Below are positions 36,992-45,452 of a stretch of DNA of 64,000 nt, one piece after another. The position numbers were made by a program, and so were the translations under genes. The stretch's first letter is position 1, and every line of letters starts with the position of its first letter. Source of the DNA: Rhodobacteraceae bacterium Alg231-04 (GTDB lineage Bacteria; Pseudomonadota; Alphaproteobacteria; Rhodobacterales; Rhodobacteraceae); contig FREY01000005.1 of NCBI GenBank assembly GCA_900143635.1, positions 1 through 64,000 of the forward strand, in the 5' to 3' direction. Below the pieces are notes generated by a model, which was given only the letters and a program-made list of their open reading frames with translations, had not been told where the DNA came from and made no database searches.

Positions 36992-38692
36992 TCACCCCAT
37001 CCAGCGTCGCACAGGTGCGTTGCTTTCTTCCAGTGCCTGTGTGTGCACGTCGATCAGGGTCGGACCATCATGGGCCACCGCCTCGCGCATCACCCGTTCC
37101 AGATCGGCCGGATCTTTCACGGTCCAGCTTTTCACGCCATAAGCGGCTGCAATCGCCGCATTATCGGTGCGATTGAAGTCAACGTTGTAATAGCGCGCGT
37201 CCTTGTCCGCATATTGGCTCGCCTTGATCCAGCCGAAGTTGGAGTTGTTGAAGACGATGAAGGTAATTGGCGCCCGGCTGCGGCAAACGGTTTCCAGCTC
37301 ACCGACTGTAAAGCCAAAGGAGCCATCACCCATCAGGGCCACAACCTTGGACGTGGGCCGCCCGTACCATGCGCCTAATGAGGCCGACAGCGAATAGCCC
37401 AACGCGCCATGCGCCCGGTTGGTGATGAAGTAACGACCCGCCTGCGATTGCTGGTAATAGGCCGAGAAATAGGGACAGCTGGTGCCGGGGTCGGACACCA
37501 CGGTGGCATCTGCCGGCAGGACTTTCATCAGTGAAGAGATGACGCGCTCGGGGCGGATCGGGGCTTCTTCGCTCAGGGCCAGCTTGTCGAAAATCTCGAA
37601 CTTGCGGCGCTTGATGTCAGCGATGGCCGCCGCGCCGCCAAAGGTGGTCTCACCCTGGCCGCGTTTGTCGAGGATTGCGTTCACTTCGGCCAGCGCCAGA
37701 CGCAGATCGCCGACAACGCCCACTTCTGTGCGGTAGTTGGCACCGATCACCATCGGATCGTTGTCGAAATGCACAACGCGGGTGCCCGGCTTTGGTGCCT
37801 CCCAACGTGATGTGGTGGTGGAGCCTGCACGCGCGCCCATGAAGACCACCAGATCGGCGCCTTCCATCATCTCCCATGTCTGGTCGGTGCCGCCATTGGA
37901 GCCAACTACGCCCAGGCACTGCGGGTCTGTATCGGCCAGCGATCCCTGACCAGAAATCGAGGTGGCAACCGGAATGTCCAGTCGGGTCGCCAAACGCTGC
38001 AGCTCGCCCATGGCGCCGGCAATCACCACGCCACCACCGCAGACGATCAGCGGGTTCTTTGCGGACAGGATCGCATCAACGGCAGCCTCTGCCGCGCCCG
38101 GCTCGGGGCCTTGCGGATAGGCGGGATAGCTCTGGTGCTTGGGATCGGCCCAGATGTCCGAAGGATCAACGGCATCATATTGGATGTCATAGGGCAGGCC
38201 GAGGTGCGCCGCGCCCGAACGCCCAGTGGTCATCGCGCGAAAGGCAGTACGCACCATGCGCGGGATGTGCTGGGACTGTTTGATCACCGTGTTCCACTTG
38301 GTCAGCGGCTTCATCAGCGCGTCCTGATCAACCTCGGTCAGCGGGTATTTCCCATAAGACGAAACCGAGATGTCGGTGGTGATGCCCAGCACGGCATATG
38401 AGCTTTCCGAGGCCTCGATGAGACCCGGCAGAATGTAAGTCGCACCGCCGCCCGAGGGGCCCTCGGCCACGCCGACGCGGCCCGTCACGCGGCTATAGGC
38501 ATCAGCCATATAGGTGGCGCAACGCTCGTCGCGGGTCAGCACGTGGTTGATGTTGTGATCCAGCCGCAGCATCGCGTCATAGAAGGGCAGGGTGGTGTCC
38601 CCGCACAGGCCAAAAATGTGCTGAACGCCATGGGCTTCCAGCATTTTCACCATCGCCTCGGCGCCGTTCAATGTGTTGGTCTCGCTCGTCAT
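36992..38692 (-). CDS. Thiamine-diphosphate-dependent enzyme, acetolactate-synthase-like
   Basis: The 566-residue protein has the three domains of the ThDP superfamily: an N-terminal Pyr domain with the cofactor-activating glutamate (TRDERCATYMADAY), a central TH3-like domain, and a C-terminal PP domain with the GDGSFGF ... NN metal/ThDP motif. The reaction could be decarboxylation, lyase or acetolactate-like carboligation of a 2-oxo acid; the sequence does not decide. I place the start at 38692 (MTSETN), not at the upstream TTG. A TGTATACA palindrome precedes it, probably a GntR operator. Confidence 0.85.
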   Translation of the reverse strand: MTSETNTLNGAEAMVKMLEAHGVQHIFGLCGDTTLPFYDAMLRLDHNINHVLTRDERCATYMADAYSRVTGRVGVAEGPSGGGATYILPGLIEASESSYAVLGITTDISVSSYGKYPLTEVDQDALMKPLTKWNTVIKQSQHIPRMVRTAFRAMTTGRSGAAHLGLPYDIQYDAVDPSDIWADPKHQSYPAYPQGPEPGAAEAAVDAILSAKNPLIVCGGGVVIAGAMGELQRLATRLDIPVATSISGQGSLADTDPQCLGVVGSNGGTDQTWEMMEGADLVVFMGARAGSTTTSRWEAPKPGTRVVHFDNDPMVIGANYRTEVGVVGDLRLALAEVNAILDKRGQGETTFGGAAAIADIKRRKFEIFDKLALSEEAPIRPERVISSLMKVLPADATVVSDPGTSCPYFSAYYQQSQAGRYFITNRAHGALGYSLSASLGAWYGRPTSKVVALMGDGSFGFTVGELETVCRSRAPITFIVFNNSNFGWIKASQYADKDARYYNVDFNRTDNAAIAAAYGVKSWTVKDPADLERVMREAVAHDGPTLIDVHTQALEESNAPVRRWMG

Positions 38693-38747
38693 CGGTCTCT
38701 TGTCCCTATTACCGGGCCGCAGTGTGGAATCACCCGGCGTGCACAGA

Positions 38748-38759
38748 ATTGTATACAGT
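38748..38759. promoter_or_regulatory. Candidate GntR (FCD-type) operator
   Basis: ATTGTATACAGT contains the perfect 8-bp palindrome TGTATACA (38750-38757). It fits the TNGTNNNACNA pattern of FadR/FCD-type GntR operators. It lies between the divergent ThDP-enzyme and GntR genes. Confidence 0.65.
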
Positions 38760-38828
38760 TTAGAATGCAAAGTTGCGCGCAAGTCAATTCCCCTCTATCG
38801 TGACGCCAACTGTGAAGGGTGGATGTGA

Positions 38829-39521
38829 ATGACCAAGCGCGAAAGCAATGTGGACCGGGTCTATGAGGCACTGCGCCGGATGGCGGCGGATTTTGCCTTC
38901 AAGCCGGACCAGCGGATCAACGAAAGCGCATTGTCAAAACTGCTGGGCGCCAGTCGCACACCGCTGCGCGAAGCGCTCAACCGGCTGGTGGCTGAAGGGT
39001 TCCTGACCTTTCAATCCAACCGTGGCTTTTTCTGCCGCTCCCTGACGCCACAATATATCATCGATCTGTATGAGGCCCGCGTGGCGGTGGAATGCGAAGC
39101 GCTGCGCCATGCCTGCGCCCGCGCCACGGATGAGGAAATCGCCGCCATAGCCCGCGCGCTGGACCGGATGGAGCCCAGCTATATATCCACTTCGGACATG
39201 AACGACCTGCTGGAGATGGATGAGGAGTTTCATATTTCTCTCGCCCATCTGTCACAAAACAATGAACTGGTGCGGATGCTCAGAAACATCAATGACCGGG
39301 TGCGTTATATCCGGCTGATCGATCTGCAGCGGATGCGCGACCGGGCCGGTAGCGAGACGCCCGGTGACCTGAGTGCCCATCGGATTATTCTGGCCGCCCT
39401 GCAAACCCGCGACCCCGCAAAGGCAGATGCCGCCATGCGCAGCCATATTGAGAAACGCCGCGAACAGGCGACCGAGGCGGTGCGCATCGCCTTCTCGCAG
39501 CTCTACGTTCCCGCAGATTAA
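38829..39521 (+). CDS. GntR-family regulator (FCD subfamily)
   Basis: The 230-residue protein has a winged helix (ESALSKLLGASRTPLREALNRLVAEGFL) and an all-helical FCD effector domain with metal/ligand histidines (DEEFHISLAHLS and SAHRIILAAL). It is divergent from the ThDP enzyme gene and precedes the racemase-family gene by 24 bases. It probably represses both until a carboxylic acid intermediate binds. Confidence 0.9.
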   Translation: MTKRESNVDRVYEALRRMAADFAFKPDQRINESALSKLLGASRTPLREALNRLVAEGFLTFQSNRGFFCRSLTPQYIIDLYEARVAVECEALRHACARATDEEIAAIARALDRMEPSYISTSDMNDLLEMDEEFHISLAHLSQNNELVRMLRNINDRVRYIRLIDLQRMRDRAGSETPGDLSAHRIILAALQTRDPAKADAAMRSHIEKRREQATEAVRIAFSQLYVPAD

Positions 39522-39545
39522 ACCCCGTTTAGAAGGACCCCTCCC

Positions 39546-40280
39546 ATGGAAAAGGGTGGCAAGACAGTATTTGGCGCAACCGTTGGCATCATGATGCTGG
39601 AGACGCGCTTTCCCCGCATTCACGGGGATATGGGCAATGCGATGACCTGGGATTTCCCGGTGCACTACAAGGTGGTGCGCGGCGCAAATCCGGAAAACGT
39701 GGTGCGCGGCAACCCCAAGGATCTGGTGGATCTCTTTGTCGCCGCGGGCCGCGAGCTGGTCGATATGGGTGCCGATGGCATCACCACCAATTGCGGTTTT
39801 CTGGCGCTCATTCAGGACGAGGTAAAAGAGGCGCTGGGCGTTCCGGTGGCCACCTCTTCGCTGATGCAGGTGCCGATGGTCGAGGCGCTGCTGCCGAGGG
39901 GCAAACGCCCAGTGATCCTGACAATCTCTAAGGACACGCTGACACCGGCGCATCTGGCCGCCGCTGGCGCGCCGCTGGACACGCCGATCTTTGGCACCGA
40001 TGGGGGCCGTGCCTTTACCCGTGATATTCTGGGGGACGCGCCGGAAATTGATTTTGAGGCCTGCCGTCTGGACATGATCGATGCAGCACGTGAAATCCGC
40101 GAGACATGTCCGGATGCCGGTGCCATCATTCTGGAATGCACCAATATGGTGCCTTATGCGCGCGACGTGCGCCGCGCCTCGGGCCTGCCGGCCTTTTCGA
40201 TCCAGAGCTTTGTAAACTGGTTTCAGGCCGGGCTGATGCCGCGCAGGTATGATCTGGAACTGGACGACCCGCGCTTTTGA
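39546..40280 (+). CDS. Asp/Glu/hydantoin racemase superfamily protein
   Basis: The 244-residue protein has the two-cysteine layout of the superfamily, with Cys in TTNCGFLAL and in LECTNMVPYA facing the active site. Racemases, maleate isomerase and arylmalonate decarboxylase share this fold. It would invert or isomerise a carboxylated substrate of the local pathway. The downstream neighbour is the convergent end of the nor operon. Confidence 0.8.
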   Translation: MEKGGKTVFGATVGIMMLETRFPRIHGDMGNAMTWDFPVHYKVVRGANPENVVRGNPKDLVDLFVAAGRELVDMGADGITTNCGFLALIQDEVKEALGVPVATSSLMQVPMVEALLPRGKRPVILTISKDTLTPAHLAAAGAPLDTPIFGTDGGRAFTRDILGDAPEIDFEACRLDMIDAAREIRETCPDAGAIILECTNMVPYARDVRRASGLPAFSIQSFVNWFQAGLMPRRYDLELDDPRF

Positions 40281-40296
40281 CCAGTCACTGAAACGG

Positions 40297-40324
40297 AAAA
40301 GCCAGGGGCCTAGGCCCCGTGGCT
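40297..40324 (-). terminator. Terminator of the nor operon
   Basis: GGGGCC and GGCCCC with flanking GCCA/TGGC form a stem. On the minus strand it is followed by GGCTTTTCC, giving a weak T-run for the nor transcript. It may act in both directions because the racemase gene converges on it. Confidence 0.68.
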
Positions 40325-40357
40325 TCCGGTATTGCGCAAATTCGGTGTCAGGATGGC

Positions 40358-40591
40358 TCAGGTCTTGGCGTCGGCTTCGTCCATCAGCTTGCGGATATGG
40401 CCGGAGAACCACCAGGTGGCGGGCACGGCAAGGATGAAACCGCCGACAAGCGACCAGCCGGTGGATAGAACCGGGCCGCCAACCCAAGACCAGATCAGCG
40501 ACAAAAAGAAGACGTTGACCGCAAAGGCCCCGGCGCCAAAGGGATAGAGCGCCAGGAAGATCTTCCAGACAGGCCAGCCTTTGCGGGTCAT
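40358..40591 (-). CDS. Small membrane protein at the end of the nor operon
   Basis: The 77-residue protein has two predicted membrane helices (about residues 9-30 and 38-60) and a short charged C-terminus (HIRKLMDEADAKT). It overlaps the stop of the preceding 58-residue gene by 4 bases (ATGA), so it belongs to the nor operon. Small membrane proteins in this position (NorF or NnrT-like) are known from Paracoccus and Rhodobacter nor clusters, but I cannot assign the exact family. Confidence 0.7.
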   Translation of the reverse strand: MTRKGWPVWKIFLALYPFGAGAFAVNVFFLSLIWSWVGGPVLSTGWSLVGGFILAVPATWWFSGHIRKLMDEADAKT

Positions 40592-40764
40592 TTCCGCATC
40601 ACCATCCGGTGCACCGCATACATGGCCGCAACCAGCATCAGGCAGGCAAAGGCGTACCAGAATTCTGCGGTGGCAGATTGTGCCTGCGGGATCGGGCGGC
40701 TGTATTCTTCGGCAAGGGCAGGGGTTGCAGCGAGGAAGGTCAACAGGGTCAGGGCATGTTTCAT
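40588..40764 (-). CDS. 58-residue membrane protein in the nor operon
   Basis: I read this gene directly. The ATG at 40764 lies 3 bases after the norD stop, and the frame gives 58 residues. An N-terminal signal-like segment ends at ALA (residue 18). After a short polar stretch (EEYSRPIPQAQSA) there is one membrane helix (about 33-52) and a basic end (HRMVMRK). The stop overlaps the next small gene (ATGA). Tight coupling on both sides supports it being real. It may assist NO reductase assembly. Confidence 0.72.
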   Translation of the reverse strand: MKHALTLLTFLAATPALAEEYSRPIPQAQSATAEFWYAFACLMLVAAMYAVHRMVMRK

Positions 40765-40767
40765 GTC

Positions 40768-42684
40768 TCAGGTCTCCGTCGTGAGGGTGCGATAGATATC
40801 GGGCAGCGCGCGGCTGAGCCGTTTGGGGTGCGGCAGCAGGGTAAAGCCGCCGCGTCCGAAGATGCGGGCGAACCAGTCCTGCCCGTCTTCGTCGATGATG
40901 ACACCATGCAGCGCCTGCCCCAGTCGGCGGGCTTCGCGCACGGCCATATGGCTGTCTTCGATGCCGTGCTGGCCTTCGTAATGGTCCAGATCATTGGGCT
41001 TGCCGTCGCTGAGCACAATCAGCAGTTTACGCGCAGCGTTTTCCTTGGCCAGCATGGCAGAGGTATGGCGGATCGCGGCGCCCAGACGGGTGTAGTGGCC
41101 GGGGCGCAGGGCACAGATATTGTCCGTGACCTTGGGCGACATTGGTTCTGCAAAGGTTTTGCAGCGGGTCAGGAACACCCGGTCGCGCTTGAGCGAGGAA
41201 AAGCCCCAGATGCCGAAGCGGTCGCCCGCAGCATCAATACCTGCGGCCATGGCGGCCAGCGTATCGCGGGCCACGTCGTTCACGGATGTGTCGCCGACGG
41301 CGGCCTCGGTCGAGCGGGAGCAATCAATCAGGAAAGCCACGGCCAGATCGCGTTCGATCTGCCGACTGGCCATGTAGAGCCGGTCACTGGTTTCGCCGGT
41401 CGCCTTCAGCTCGACGCGGGCGGCGATCACGGCTTCAAGGTCCAGCTCGCTTCCGTCCATCTGGCGCGGACGCAGAATACGGCGCGGGCGCAGGCTTTCA
41501 AACTGGCGGCGCACCTCCTTGATGCGGCGGTGATCCGGGGTGAAAGGGGACGTGTTGGGATCGGGCTGGGCGTCCATTTCCAGCACCCGGCAGTGATCGT
41601 CCATGTAGCTGCGCGATTTATGGTTCCACTCGGGGTAGGTGAACTTGCCCGCCAGTTTTTCGTGCTCCGCTTCGGCCGGCGACAGGTCCAGATGCAGCTT
41701 CAGCCGGGTTGCGGCCTTTTTGTCGTTGCGGGTGAGGGTGATATTGTCTTGATCATCCGCCGCCTTCTGAGCGTTCTCTTCGTCATCATCATCAATGGCA
41801 CGGTTGAGGTTCATGCTTTCGACCCAAGAGAGGATCGATTCGAACCGGTGGATGATGAAACCATCCTTGCGGTTGGCCTGATCGAGATCGCGTCGGTTGC
41901 CGAGTTTGCGTTTGGTGACGGCAGCACCGGCCGGGGGCGGCGCGTCAGCCGCATCGCTCTCCTGCGCGGCCTCGCCCGCGCCGTAGGGCAGAAGGCTGAG
42001 CCAGATGGGAACCGGTGCAAAGGGCATATAGCCGCGCGGTGCCACTGTGTCTTCGGCGTCCTCGCCCTCGGCGGGCTGGCCGAGAAGCTGGTTGCGGATG
42101 GCGGATTCGATCGTGGCCTCGGCAGGCGGCAGGCGAAACGCCGGGCGCATCTGCAGGCTTTGGCGGCAAAGTGCGGAATAGGGCGCGCGCAGGCCCGGGC
42201 AGTCGGCAAAGGCTAGGTCTGCCGCTTGGGCATTGGCCAGAATCTGCGCGCGGTCGAAGCCCATGGGGTCCGCTTCCGGATCCGGCAGGGCTTCGGTGCT
42301 GGCTTTGGCGGCAAGCGCCGTCAGCCAGAAATAAGCGGCCCGGTTCAGGGCCGGGTCCGGGAAGCAGGCAATGGTGGCGGGCAGGCGTAGTCGGCCGCCG
42401 TGAAAGGTGGGCACGGCGATGGTTTCGCGGCCAGTGCCCATTTTGCGCTGCAGGGTGCGGCGGTGAGCGGCCGGACGGACAGGTGCGGCGTCAAGTTCGA
42501 CACCGGCAGCGCCGCCAAGGGCGCGGAACAGCATGGTCAGGGAAGGGCGGACCTGAGCCAGCTCTGTGGCGGCCTCGGGAAACTCTGGTGCGGCACCGAT
42601 ACCGCTGGCGTAGGCGTGCCAGATGTTGCCGACTGTTTCCTCCGGATCCATCAGGTCGAGGGGGCTCAGGTCCATTTTCTTCAT
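40768..42684 (-). CDS. norD: NorD, nitric oxide reductase activation protein
   Basis: The 638-residue protein has a C-terminal von Willebrand factor A domain with a MIDAS-type motif (LIDCSRST and SDGKPND). The acidic central region is partly disordered. With the MoxR-type ATPase NorQ it is needed to activate the NorCB complex, probably by inserting or remodelling the non-heme iron site. The start overlaps the norQ stop by 4 bases. Confidence 0.92.
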   Translation of the reverse strand: MKKMDLSPLDLMDPEETVGNIWHAYASGIGAAPEFPEAATELAQVRPSLTMLFRALGGAAGVELDAAPVRPAAHRRTLQRKMGTGRETIAVPTFHGGRLRLPATIACFPDPALNRAAYFWLTALAAKASTEALPDPEADPMGFDRAQILANAQAADLAFADCPGLRAPYSALCRQSLQMRPAFRLPPAEATIESAIRNQLLGQPAEGEDAEDTVAPRGYMPFAPVPIWLSLLPYGAGEAAQESDAADAPPPAGAAVTKRKLGNRRDLDQANRKDGFIIHRFESILSWVESMNLNRAIDDDDEENAQKAADDQDNITLTRNDKKAATRLKLHLDLSPAEAEHEKLAGKFTYPEWNHKSRSYMDDHCRVLEMDAQPDPNTSPFTPDHRRIKEVRRQFESLRPRRILRPRQMDGSELDLEAVIAARVELKATGETSDRLYMASRQIERDLAVAFLIDCSRSTEAAVGDTSVNDVARDTLAAMAAGIDAAGDRFGIWGFSSLKRDRVFLTRCKTFAEPMSPKVTDNICALRPGHYTRLGAAIRHTSAMLAKENAARKLLIVLSDGKPNDLDHYEGQHGIEDSHMAVREARRLGQALHGVIIDEDGQDWFARIFGRGGFTLLPHPKRLSRALPDIYRTLTTET

Positions 42685-43478
42685 CCGTAGATGGTAGCGA
42701 TGAGATCGCGCAGGGCAAGCTGCACATCCTCGTCGTCGGTGAGGGGTTCGATGATCGCGGTTTCCAGGGCCTGGTCGATAGGCATACCCTGTACGATCAG
42801 CGTTGCTGCATAGATCAGAAGACGGGTCGAAACCCCTTCCTCAAGATCCATGCCGGACAGTTTGCGGATATGGCCTGCCAGCCGCACCAGTTGCAGGGTG
42901 CGGTTTTCGTCCAGACCACTTTCCTCGGCAACCACGGCGGTTTCGACCTTGGCCGTCGGGAAGTCGAAGGAGATCGACAGGAACCGCTGGCGGGTCGAGG
43001 GCTTCATGCGCTTGAGCACATTCTGGTAGCCGGGGTTGTAGGAGGCCACCAGCATGAAGCCCGGCGGTGCTGCCAGTTCCTCGCCGGTGCGGTCAATCAT
43101 CAGGGTGCGCCGCGTGTCAGTGAGGGGGTGCAGCACCACGGTCACATCCTTGCGGGCCTCGACCACTTCGTCGAGATAACAGATTGCCCCTTCGCGCACA
43201 GCGCGGGTCAGGGGGCCATCGACCCATTCGGTTTCACCGCCACGCAGAAGGTAGCGACCGATCAGGTCAGCAGCAGAAAGATCATCGTGGCAGGCCACCG
43301 TATAGAGGGGGCGGCCAAGCCGGGCGGCCATATGTTCAACAAAGCGCGTCTTGCCGCAGCCGGTTGGCCCCTTCAGAAGAAGGGGCAAACCGTTGCTTTG
43401 CGCCATTTCGAACAGCTCGCATTCATGGCCCGAGGGCTGGTAATACGGCAGTTTCGGGTTTGGCGTGTGGGCGTTCAT
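42681..43478 (-). CDS. norQ: NorQ, MoxR-type AAA+ ATPase
   Basis: The 265-residue ATPase has Walker A (GPTGCGKT), Walker B (CYLDEVVEA) and sensor motifs typical of the MoxR/CbbQ/NirQ group. It works with NorD to mature NO reductase. It lies 3 bases after norB and overlaps norD by 4 bases. Confidence 0.93.
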   Translation of the reverse strand: MNAHTPNPKLPYYQPSGHECELFEMAQSNGLPLLLKGPTGCGKTRFVEHMAARLGRPLYTVACHDDLSAADLIGRYLLRGGETEWVDGPLTRAVREGAICYLDEVVEARKDVTVVLHPLTDTRRTLMIDRTGEELAAPPGFMLVASYNPGYQNVLKRMKPSTRQRFLSISFDFPTAKVETAVVAEESGLDENRTLQLVRLAGHIRKLSGMDLEEGVSTRLLIYAATLIVQGMPIDQALETAIIEPLTDDEDVQLALRDLIATIYG

Positions 43479-43481
43479 GGA

Positions 43482-44852
43482 TCAGGCCTCCGAGCCTTGT
43501 TTGGAACCAGATTCGATGACCTCTTTTTCACGAACCACCAGCATCGAGTAGATGAAGAGGATCGCGCCGATCACCACTGCGAGACCCGCACCAAAGCGCA
43601 TCACGTAGAAGACCGAGAGGATATCCTGGACGTCCATGAAGTAGTCGCCAACAACGCGCTGCATGTGGGTCTGGATAGTCCCGGCAAAGGTCAGCACGAA
43701 GGTCATGAAGGCCATACCACCGGTCATCAGCCAGAAGGACGCCATGTTCAGCACCTGGTTATAAGGCTGGCGCTGGCGCAGCATCGGCATGGCGTAGGCG
43801 AACATTGCCAGGTTCAGGGCCACATAGGCGCCGAAGAAGGCAAGGTGGCCGTGCGCCGCAGTGATCTGGGTGCCGTGGCTGTAGAAGTTCACCCCGTGCA
43901 GCGTGTGCAGGAAGCCCCAGACGCCGGCGCCGAAGAAGGCAACGGTGGAGGAACCCAAGGACCACAGGAGGGCGGCCTTGTTGGGGTGGTTGCGGCGGCC
44001 TTTCCAGACCATCACGAAGGCAAAGCTCATCATCAGGAAGAAGGGGATGACTTCGAGGGTCGAGAAGATCGAACCGATCCACTGCCAGTAGCTGGGCGTA
44101 CCGATCCAGTAGAAGTGGTGGCCGGTGCCGAGAATGCCGGAGAACAGCGCGGTGGCGACAATGACATAGAGCCATTTTTCGACAACTTCGCGGTCAACAC
44201 CGGTCAGTTTCAGCATCAGGAAAGCCAGGATCGAGGCCATAACCAGTTCCCAGGTGCCTTCCACCCAGAGGTGCACGATGAACCACCAGTACATTTTGTC
44301 CAAGCTGAGGTTCGCCGGGTTGACGAAGGCAAACAGCCACAAGAGCGACAGCATCCACAGACCCATCAGCAGGATGTTTGCGATGGCGGTTTTGCGGCCC
44401 TGCAGGAAGGTCATCGACACGTTGTAGAGGAAGATCAGTGCCGCGACGAGAATGCCGAGCTTGACCCAGACAGGCTGCTCGATGAACTCACGGCCCTGCA
44501 TCCCCAGCAGCCAGTGGCCGTGGAACAGGTCGAAGATATAGGTGACAACTGCGCCCAGCGTGCCGACCACGAGGATCAGAAGCTGCAGATAGGCAAGTTT
44601 TTCGGAGTGGATTTCACGCTCGCATTCTTCCGGCAGCAGGAAATAGGCGCCGCCAAAGAAGCCGAGCAGCAGCCAGACAACCAGAGCGTTGGTGTGCAGC
44701 ATGCGGATGACGTTGAAGGGAAGAAGTTCCGACAGGAAATTCGGCGAGATATAGACCCAGCCTGCCAGCAAACCGCCGAGCACTTGGATGGCAAAGAGCG
44801 CCATCGCGACGAGGAAGTAGGCGAGGGCCACTTTCTGTGATTGATATTTCAT
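43482..44852 (-). CDS. norB: Nitric oxide reductase catalytic subunit
   Basis: The 456-residue protein has twelve membrane helices of the heme-copper oxidase superfamily and the NorB-specific HLWVEGTWELV segment with a histidine and the catalytic glutamate. Further conserved histidines (GHHFYWIG, AAHGHLAFFGAY) bind hemes b and b3 and the non-heme iron. It reduces two NO to N2O. I use the ATG at 44852, preceded by GAGGAG overlapping the norC stop; an upstream TTG is less likely. Confidence 0.96.
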   Translation of the reverse strand: MKYQSQKVALAYFLVAMALFAIQVLGGLLAGWVYISPNFLSELLPFNVIRMLHTNALVVWLLLGFFGGAYFLLPEECEREIHSEKLAYLQLLILVVGTLGAVVTYIFDLFHGHWLLGMQGREFIEQPVWVKLGILVAALIFLYNVSMTFLQGRKTAIANILLMGLWMLSLLWLFAFVNPANLSLDKMYWWFIVHLWVEGTWELVMASILAFLMLKLTGVDREVVEKWLYVIVATALFSGILGTGHHFYWIGTPSYWQWIGSIFSTLEVIPFFLMMSFAFVMVWKGRRNHPNKAALLWSLGSSTVAFFGAGVWGFLHTLHGVNFYSHGTQITAAHGHLAFFGAYVALNLAMFAYAMPMLRQRQPYNQVLNMASFWLMTGGMAFMTFVLTFAGTIQTHMQRVVGDYFMDVQDILSVFYVMRFGAGLAVVIGAILFIYSMLVVREKEVIESGSKQGSEA

Positions 44853-44863
44853 TTTTTTACTCC

Positions 44864-45316
44864 TCAACCGGCATCATTGGGCGGCCAGCCCTGGGTGTCG
44901 GTCTGATCGGCCCAGCGCAGGAATTCAGCAAGACCGCGGGTCTCTTCTTCGGTCAGGTCAAAGAAGGGCATCTGGCGGCGGCCTTCTACGCCAGAGGGCT
45001 GCGACTTCATCCAGCCGTCCAGCATTTCATAGGCTTCTTCGGCGTCTTCCATGACGTCCCAGCGGGTCATCACGTTGCCGACTTCGGGCGCGAAGTAGGC
45101 GCCTTCGCCGTGCAGGGAATGGCAGTTGATGCAGCTGTTCACTTCCCAGACGTGTTTGCCGAGGATTACGGATTCGCTCAGCTCCATTCCGGTGGTGGAT
45201 TTATTGACGATGTAGCGGTGGCTTTGCACGGTTAGCACGACAAATATGGCTACGAAGAACAGTGATCCCCCGTAGAACACATTGCGGGCCCGTGTTTTTG
45301 TCAGGATCTCTGCCAT
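44864..45316 (-). CDS. norC: Nitric oxide reductase cytochrome c subunit
   Basis: The 150-residue protein has one N-terminal membrane anchor (about 13-32) and one heme c site, CINCH (Cys62, Cys65, His66). A late methionine (RRQMPFF) is probably the axial ligand. It passes electrons to NorB. It is the first gene of the norCBQD operon and is divergent from the DUF1858 gene, with an FNR-type site between. Confidence 0.95.
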   Translation of the reverse strand: MAEILTKTRARNVFYGGSLFFVAIFVVLTVQSHRYIVNKSTTGMELSESVILGKHVWEVNSCINCHSLHGEGAYFAPEVGNVMTRWDVMEDAEEAYEMLDGWMKSQPSGVEGRRQMPFFDLTEEETRGLAEFLRWADQTDTQGWPPNDAG

Positions 45317-45380
45317 GACGGGGCTTCCTTTTCTAAAGTTCAGGCAAGAATACGCCTACACCTGCTGGCAGAAGAGGAAT

Positions 45381-45394
45381 TTGTGCCAGATCAA
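45381..45394. promoter_or_regulatory. FNR/NNR-type box shared by norC and the DUF1858 gene
   Basis: TTGTGCCAGATCAA has one perfect ATCAA half and one degenerate half. It is 65 bases before norC (minus strand) and 59 bases before the DUF1858 ATG (plus strand). A GATAGT at 45417-45422 sits exactly where a class II -10 element would fall in the plus direction. Confidence 0.7.
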
Positions 45395-45452
45395 CGTTCC
45401 CCCAATTGATCCGACGGATAGTTATCTTACCGAAGTACGGAGGGCAGTGCTC

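Noticed and set aside
42015-44840. A 941-codon open frame on the plus strand
   Set aside because: It is antisense to norB, norQ and norD, which have full domain support, and its translation is low-complexity histidine/arginine/glutamine text typical of shadow frames in GC-rich DNA.
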